Origin: Endothia cerciana
Taxonomy: Eukaryota > Ascomycota > Sordariomycetes > Diaporthales > Cryphonectriaceae
Direction: 5' to 3'
DNA length: 64,000 nucleotides
Assembly: GCA_026119935.1 (NCBI GenBank)
Contig: JALRMH010000037.1
Coordinates: 62,001 to 126,000, forward strand
Of the stretch, positions 57,437-64,000 are shown in pieces. The notes below the pieces were generated by a model, which made no database searches, had not been told where the DNA came from, and was given only the letters and a program-made list of their open reading frames with translations. The translations under genes and the position numbers were made by a program. Every line of letters begins with the position of its first letter. The stretch's first letter is position 1.

Positions 57437-58368
57437 ATGAGCCCCTCTCTAAGGAATACCCTCGCGGCCTTGTCCCTCACAGGGACTCTGCGCACCGTCG
57501 CAGCACAATACGACGCACCAACCTACTCCGGCTACACTCTGCTCTGGACTGCTCCCTTCTCCGGGGACGCCGGCACGTCACCATCTACCTCCAACTGGAA
57601 CATCATCACTGGTTACCTGGGCGTCAACGACGAGTTGGAGGAGTATAGCTCTTCCAGCGAGAACCTCCAGCTCTCCGGCGGCAGCACCCTCCAGATCGTC
57701 CCGTGGTACTCTGATGACGTCTGGACGTCCGGCCGCATAGAGTCCGTCGACTCGTGGACGCCCGCTTCCGGCGTCATCACACGTGTCGAGGCCGAGATCG
57801 ACTTCGGCACCAACGCCCAATCCACGAAGCAGGGTTACTGGCCCGCCTTCTGGATGCTGCCCGAGAGCTATCGAACCGGCGCCGAGACGTGGCCCGACTG
57901 CGGCGAGCTTGACATCCTCGAGATGGTCGACGGTGTGTTGACGGGATACGGCACGGCGCACTGCGGTGATGAGTGCAACGATGAGGACGGCGATGAGGGT
58001 CTCCAGGGCAGCATCGACGTTGGTGACGACAGCTGGCACACCTGGCGCCTCGAGTGGGACCGCACCAGCGGGAACTGGGAGACCGAGACAATTACGTGGT
58101 CGATGGATGGGACTGTGTTCCAGACCCTCACTGGCAGCAGCTTCGATGAGAGCGTGTGGGACAACTTGGCACACCAGCCGTACTACATTATCTTGAACTT
58201 GGCCGTTGGTGGGTCCTGGGTAAGCCTTTTAATTCTATACCGCTCCGTGTTATCGTATCACTCATGCTAATACTAATTCTACCTCAGCCCGGTGACCCAA
58301 ACTCTGCGACCGTTGACGGGTATGGGGCGATGATGGAGGTCGGCTATGTCGCTGTCTATCAGACGTAA
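57437..58368 (+). CDS. GH16 endo-beta-glucanase, secreted
   Basis: Glycoside hydrolase family 16 enzyme that cuts mixed or beta-1,3(1,4)-glucans. Two exons, 57437-58219 and 58288-58368, are joined over a 68-bp intron (GTAAGC...CTCAG) that links GGSW to PGDPNSATVDGYGAMMEV. The product is 287 aa. A signal peptide covers about residues 1-23 (MSPSLRNTLAALSLTGTLRT). The catalytic motif ExDxxE reads ELDILE with Glu157, Asp159 and Glu162. Other signatures: WPAFWMLPESYRTG, SSENLQLSGGSTLQIVPW, DDSWHTWRLEWDRTSGNW and PYYIILNLAVGGSW. The protein has no carbohydrate-binding module, GPI signal or membrane segment. All catalytic residues are intact. Confidence 0.94.
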
Positions 58369-60078
58369 ACTGGTCTTTTCGTCGGGAGGCGTAAGCCTAC
58401 GTCTAGTGTTGATATTTAGCCATAGAGCCGGAGGCAATCTGGTTCTCTTCTCTCTTCGCATCCTCTCGTTTCCGAACCTTTTGCATATACCCAAATCTTC
58501 TATTCGCAGATCTGTCTTATGGGCATGATCCGGCTCTGCCTATTATGTATTTACCAAGGCGAACTCAACAATTTTTAAGGGTTAGTAGCGGCCGTTCCCT
58601 AACAGGACCCTGCAACATGGCAGGATTTACACACAAATTGGAAAATAAAATCATAAAACATTATTCGTGTGCCGAAGCGACTGATGTACATACCTAGCAT
58701 GACTATCTAGACTCTCATTGCTAGGCCGAAGCACGGGATCTTCTTTCGTTCGGCTGATACTCAATGTGTGGCCCTTGAATTCGTGGACCACTCTTTTCCA
58801 GTGACCAGAGCCTTGCGAAGTCGAAGGGGGTGCTAGACAGACTAGCTATTATCTAATTTTTAACCTAGTATATAGCGCCTATCTGCAGTTTTGACATAAG
58901 ATTTCTTGTCCTGTCTGGCGATGAACAAATGCGCCACCGCTATATCTCAATGTGTTGTCATTTGCGCCAGGCAGTTGCTCTGATCCTAACTGCGTTCATT
59001 CCTAAGTATTTGTTGATCAAAGTGAAGCTGAGACTATTACTGGAAGGTCACAGTCCCCGCCCTGTACGCACATTTTGAATTTCCATGCAGAACGAGATTC
59101 TGCAAGCCCCTACCAATCACCTATGGGAATCCGAGCATCTTCGCTCTCGAGTGAAATAAACAGACCCTGACAAGCCAGTATATAAAGCGATACCATTCTT
59201 AGTAACTTATTGCCACAGATATATGCTTTCTTTGCCTCCCTTATCTTCATGGGCGAATAGAAGCCTAAGGTCTTGTGTTCTTCTAGATCCAGCAAAACCT
59301 TGTGATAGGTACTGAATGATACATTACGGGCATATCAAAGAACGAGTACCGAACAAGATCTCAGCTTCAGCAAGACCATATTGCAATGCTGAAGAACTGG
59401 AACAACCAAACCTGATGTATAATTAGCTTCAAACCTATGTAGAAGGATTTGAAGATAGGCCTTATAGCTAACAAAATAGTAACTAGGCACTCCTTCCAAT
59501 CATGCAATATACAACTCCGGAAGGATATGAAATTAGTGAAAGCATTAAATAAGAAGCCCACAGTAGTACACAACTCACTCAGCGTGGGGTGGAAGACGAA
59601 TGTACTAGACGGACGCACGGATTGATAGTAAATTGAACCACAATCTACTGGAAAGGCTTTCACTATTGATACCCTAACAACACCTTCATTCATATCATAT
59701 GACCTGTGACAAGCTGGAGAAGCTCTCAAACTGACGTGTATTCGACGGTCCTTGTCATTTCCACGCCGTGGTCGTGAACCACCTCGGCTTCTTATTGAGC
59801 GCGCAGCAGCTCATCACCAGGTTATGGTAGTATGACGGGCGAGAATGGGAAGATCATAGCTCAGTCACAAATATATCTTTCTCTATATAAGGTGCGGTCT
59901 CTCGCATGGCTCTGTTTCAATTTATCTTTTCAGAGTACTACATAAGGGAGCAAAGTCATGAACACAAACACTCACACACGCACACACACGCGCAAGCACA
60001 CGAGACGTATCCTCCCGTAAGTGCAGGGGGGATACAACTCCGACCGCATCTACCGAGGAAAACCAAGGGACATCCGAG
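58369..60078. other. AT-rich intergenic region
   Basis: No gene supported. AT-rich at about 58560-59760, without strong repeats. A CA-rich tract (ACACACGCACACACACGCGC) lies at about 59965-60000 just before the next gene's leader. Confidence 0.4.
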
Positions 60079-60801
60079 ATGGGAAGCAGCAACAAGGACA
60101 AAAGCAAGGGAAAGAAAAGCAGTCATGGCAAGTCTGGTTCCTCGAAGTCCGGGTCGAGCTCAAATCGTCACGAGCAGCACCCCGACAGGGATTCTCATCA
60201 CTCCAGCCAACCCGCCCCACAACCCGCCCCGGCCGTTCAAGGCGACGGGTCACAGGAGGGAGAGCATGTGATCTGGGATGACACCTCCAATCAGTGGGTG
60301 ACAGTCCGGTGGGCTAGATCTGACCAGGGCCCCGCTGAGTTCATCCACGACCGGCCCAATATGGCGTCTGACCAGGCCTTCTCAACGAACAACGATGCGT
60401 TCGACACGGGCGGTAACAGCGACAACTCGATCGCGAACATACCCTCCCCGCGTATAGCTCCGCTCTTCGTGAGAGGGATAGCGGGACGATACCTCCGCTC
60501 GATGCCCTCGCACCTGTCACAGCTCTCGGGAACCCAGTCTCATCTCGCCGGGAGTGCTGCGGCCAGCGTATACGAAAATGACGGTCTCGCCGTTGGCGTT
60601 CAAGCTGGGAACTACGGCATGTACACTTCTGTGCCTCCAACCGAGGGTCAAGGAGACGCCAAAGGGGGTGCGCCACATGACGTGCTCGGCCAGCCGGGAA
60701 TATACTGTGTTGGGGGACCACGCTGTCCTGGCTGGGCAACGTGCATATGTGAGGGAGATACAGAAGGCGACGAGAGATGTCAATGCTGGCGTCCACAGTA
60801 A
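60079..60801 (+). CDS. Low-complexity orphan protein with cysteine-rich C-terminus
   Basis: Intronless, 240 aa, no recognised family. Residues 1-55 are Lys/Ser/His-rich (MGSSNKDKSKGKKSSHGKSG then SSKSGSSSNRHEQH), followed by GEHVIWDDTSNQWVTVRWAR and a Ser/Asn/Gly-rich middle. The last 30 residues hold six Cys in a tight cluster, CVGGPRCPGWATC followed by ICEGDTEGDERCQCW, which could bind a metal or form disulfides. There is no signal peptide. Overlapping open frames exist on both strands, so a coding role is likely but not certain. Confidence 0.5.
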   Translation: MGSSNKDKSKGKKSSHGKSGSSKSGSSSNRHEQHPDRDSHHSSQPAPQPAPAVQGDGSQEGEHVIWDDTSNQWVTVRWARSDQGPAEFIHDRPNMASDQAFSTNNDAFDTGGNSDNSIANIPSPRIAPLFVRGIAGRYLRSMPSHLSQLSGTQSHLAGSAAASVYENDGLAVGVQAGNYGMYTSVPPTEGQGDAKGGAPHDVLGQPGIYCVGGPRCPGWATCICEGDTEGDERCQCWRPQ

Positions 60802-63367
60802 TGCAAGGCAGCACAACCCTCGCTAGCGGTGACCGTCGGTCTGGTTTCTGATTTTTGGAATCCAAAATGCTGACATATCTTTCCACAATCAGATATGACA
60901 ACATTATTATAATTATACATTTTGACGGTTTGTTGCGAGATCGTGTGACAACTTTTTCAACTTTAAAAGCGTTGTACGTTTGTTTTATAACTAACTTGGT
61001 TTGATTCTATGCCTCGTGACAATGCCAGATTGTCAGCATTTCTGTGATCAGAAATATCTTAGTAGGCTCCTTCATAGGCCCAGGCTTGGTCCACTTTTTC
61101 CCTGGTGTTGTACAAATTGAGAGGTGGGAAATTAGAAGGGAGTTTATGGTGTCTTCAGGACTGAGCAGATAGATCAGGCATAGATTGCAAAGATCCAGTT
61201 TCAAAACCTCTTGCCGTCACTAGCGAGGTTCAGTGAGAAGAATCTTGTGACGGATCGAAGTCAAGGAGCAAGCATAAGTCCATGGGGCCTGACCATCCTC
61301 AGCTTATTTATGCCCCTGTTGAGCGACATGGAGCAAAATGACATCAAATTAGCATCCCGTCTTCTGAAATTGCCTAAAGCATAAAATTGAGGCTCTCGTG
61401 GAGAAGGGGGCGGGCGGTCCTTATCTCTGAAAACAGCTTGAAGTTGAGGATGCATGTATAGCGAGAGTGAGGACAGGTCTCCTAGTAACATTGTCGGGTC
61501 AACTCTGTGATCTAGCTTCAATTTATGTGTCAACCGTCATATGGACCCGCTTGTTTGCTTACTATGTTGAACCTGTTTCAATGTATCAGTCTAGCATGCG
61601 CCGACTATAGTCCCTGATCAGATATGAACTTCGACAGCGTCAGTAATCTGTTGCTGCTTTGTTCTCATGTCAACAACCAGGTAGTGAGTCATACTGCTGC
61701 AATTCATTGCCCAGGTCTCGAGCATCATACGTTGGTTATATTGTAGAAAAGGATTGAGGACTCGGCGACTATGCTAGCTACACGCCTTGTTGTCTCCCTC
61801 AATCTGCTGCTGACTTTCTCCAAGGTGGTGAAAATATCAGTTCTTTAAGGTTAACAAATCATTGACGACTTCTATGACGGTGGAGAATAAAGAAAAAGTG
61901 TATCATTGGGTGTCGTTTCATTTTGTTTTCAAAAGAAAAGTCGACCTGGGCGAATTGATTGGGAAAGGCCAGTACTCGTGACGGAGGTAATTAAACAATA
62001 ATAAAAAGAAGAGAGCAGCCGCTAACCATAACCCTGGGAAATCTAGAGTTGTCGGGTTTTCTTGGTGGTTTTTTTTTTGTGTCTCCCGGCGAAACTAAAA
62101 TGGGGGGCCAGCGCAGGGAAACGGAGCGGAATGGTCCTCGCCAATTTAGCTAGGAGAACACTTTGATTTGATTGATGAGATAACAATTTTTCTCCCAACC
62201 CTCCCCAATTATTTCTCCGAGCCACCGAAACTCAACGAACGACCTCTGACTTTTTCAATTCATCCGCCGCCACCGACCACCTCAGATCATCGTCAATCAC
62301 CCATCGCGCAACGCGTCAACGTCATCGTGATTATCTTAATTCCGGCCTCTCGTGATAACCCGCGCTCCTTCCAAGGCGTGCATCCATTCTTTTTCCTCCG
62401 AGAGGGCGCGTGCGCACGGCTCTGAGGCTGGTGGCGTTTGCGTCTGGGCAGTGGCCAAGGCCGAGGTGAGTTTATTTCTCTTGCGCGAGCAAACACAACC
62501 GAACGACCAGCTTGAGGTTTTCCTCCCCGGTGGTTCGCACTGTAAGCCCGTCGGCATCCCAGATTGGCACCATGCATTTGCTGACCTCCGTCACCAGTCT
62601 GTGGGCCTTTCGCGTGTCGTGTGGGAGCAAACGCCTGCCTGCAATCCCTGGGGTAAGGAACATAGTCACGTACCCCCTTGATAGGAACGCTGGAGGGCGA
62701 GGGAACTCGGAAAGCGGCTCGTGCGAGCTGCAACATTCTGCAACAGGAGGGTAAAGAGATTCAGGCCACCTTCGAAAAGAAACCTCTACTTTTCACTGCG
62801 CTGTGCTGTATCATCACAGGCACGCAAGGCAACAGGAGAAAGGACGAAGCCAGGAAATCATGACTGACCACTGGACCTAGCGGCAGCTCACAGGATATCG
62901 AATCTCAACCCACCGTCTTCCTCCCAAAGGCTGCCAGGAGCAGGATTCCGCCCTCCTCGACCGACTCTCAGGGCTCTCTTTTTCTGCCTGTCATCCAGTG
63001 AGTAATTACTAATGCCTCTCTATACTCTCATTCACCACCATTTGCATCTACCCAAATGTCATATCCAACTAATACCCGTTATTCATACACCAACGCCAGT
63101 TTCTGACGTCTCGTCCTTATCGTCTTGAAGCCCTCATATCTTTTCCTTTCTCGCTCATTCTCTTTGACCCAAATCCCTGCATACCACCACAAACAACCTT
63201 GTGCAGCGTGCCTATTTTAGCGCGCGCATTCTATTTCCTGGGTGGCCATTCTTTGTTGCCGGCCCCACACTTACGCTAACAGCTATCTTTTTTCTCACCT
63301 TCCTTGCAGGTCTTTGATACTCTGAGGTTTTCGACCGTTCCAGTTCAAAGACGCAAACCTCAAAAAC
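60802..63367. other. Intergenic region with possible 5' leader of the last gene
   Basis: No gene supported. Pyrimidine-rich sequence from about 62990 to 63360, with TAC/CAC repeats, is consistent with a long spliced leader ahead of 63368. An A/T-rich stretch lies near 61820-62100. Confidence 0.4.
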
Positions 63368-63532
63368 ATGCCGCGCCGCCAAGCTGAGCGATCGTCTCTC
63401 GCAAAGCAAGACAAGCCTCAACCTCAGAGTAAGGGCAACCACCACCAGGAGCAGCAAGAGAAGTCTTCTGGTCGAAATCTTGACAGAATCCTGGGAGGAG
63501 ACCCTCAGTTTGCGGACACCTTTTTCGGGGAA
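63368..63532 (+). CDS. First exon of a gene running out of the window
   Basis: ATG at 63368 starts 55 codons (MPRRQAERSSLAKQDKPQPQ ...) ending FADTFFGE, immediately followed by GTAAGT at 63533, a strong intron donor in phase 0. The sequence is basic and hydrophilic; no family is recognised. A long CT-rich leader precedes it. The frame continues to 63715 only as unspliced read-through and loses protein character. The rest of the gene, if real, lies beyond 64000 or inside the following intron. Confidence 0.45.
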
Positions 63533-64000
63533 GTAAGTCTAGTTCTGAGCAACCCCCCCCTCCTTTCCTGGGTGTCTAGTCGCCAGTTGGGGACTATACG
63601 GCAGTGGAGAAGAAAGCCCCTCAAGCTCCCAGTGGAGTATAGTCGACGGATACAGTCATCTACAGTGGTGAAGCTGGGACCAACTCAGATCATCTGCTGC
63701 ATAGTCGCCGGATGAAGACCACTGCTCATCAAAAGAGAAGCTGGTTGATATGGCTCATTGCCAGTTGAGGAACTGGCTATGTCCAATACCACACTCACAC
63801 ATCTCTTCACCACCTAGTTGGTGCACTTTTATCACCTAGTTGCCTCACTTTACCATGTCGCTATCACACCTCACTACCTGCTCCTCTCAGTTCATCTCAC
63901 GGACCCCAGTACCCACCCTGGTGGCTCCCTCCTTTATAATTATCACTTCCAACCTTTTGTTTCTTTTCAATATCTTGAAACTTATGTTTCTCTTCGATTT
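63533..64000. other. Putative intron or intergenic end of window
   Basis: CT-rich sequence after the GTAAGT donor, with a C8 tract at about 63550. No exon or gene can be supported before the window ends. Confidence 0.35.

Noticed and set aside
57578..58174. 198-aa minus-strand open frame
   Set aside because: Antisense to the GH16 catalytic region.
1..64000. tRNA, rRNA, CRISPR, phage or operon features
   Set aside because: Searched by eye for B-box-like GGTTCGAATCC stems, rRNA cores and direct-repeat arrays; none found, and the gene structure is eukaryotic. A tRNAscan run could still find a cryptic tRNA.

Overview
The window is genomic DNA from a filamentous ascomycete fungus (Pezizomycotina, probably Sordariomycetes; I cannot name the genus). 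Evidence: genes with short GT-AG introns (47-170 bp), a trehalose-6-phosphate synthase of fungal type, HET and HeLo-like/NACHT/ankyrin allorecognition-type genes, a DUF3425 protein remnant, secreted GH16, GH18, tannase and arylsulfotransferase proteins, CT-rich leaders, and a block with the signature of repeat-induced point mutation (RIP). There are no operons. I saw no rRNA, tRNA or CRISPR.

Layout. 0-8.5 kb: the end of an amino-acid permease with two apparent frameshifts, tps1 on the minus strand, two 5'-truncated gene remnants lying head to head (DUF3425 and a short-chain dehydrogenase), then an intact 2',3'-cyclic phosphodiesterase. 9-11 kb: a tannase/feruloyl esterase gene with two indels. 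14-24 kb is the most unusual part, a graveyard of allorecognition genes. It holds a HeLo-like/NACHT/ankyrin NLR-type gene decayed in its 3' half and a HET-domain gene broken by stops, a frameshift, an internal duplication and an insertion of about 1 kb. That insertion is itself a mosaic: a plus-strand fragment with ten in-frame TAA/TAG stops and no TGA (RIP-like), next to a minus-strand fragment of a different gene.

25-43 kb: mostly intact accessory genes. These are a signal-anchored arylsulfotransferase-family protein, a 1007-aa orphan with an HELAH zincin motif, a small 8-Cys secreted protein, an orphan with a duplicated C-terminal motif, a GH18 chitinase, a single-pass membrane protein with a PPxY motif, a SET-domain protein, and a secreted CBM9-like protein. 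45-64 kb: a damaged membrane-protein gene with G13 and 9-bp tandem tracts, an MFS sugar transporter, an Ost-alpha family membrane protein, a GH16 glucanase, a low-complexity orphan, and the first exon of a gene that leaves the window.

Core genes (tps1, cyclic phosphodiesterase, sugar transporter, Ost-alpha) are intact and sit between accessory genes. Several accessory genes carry single-base indels, often in G/C runs, so assembly error and true decay must be separated before the pseudogene calls are taken as final.
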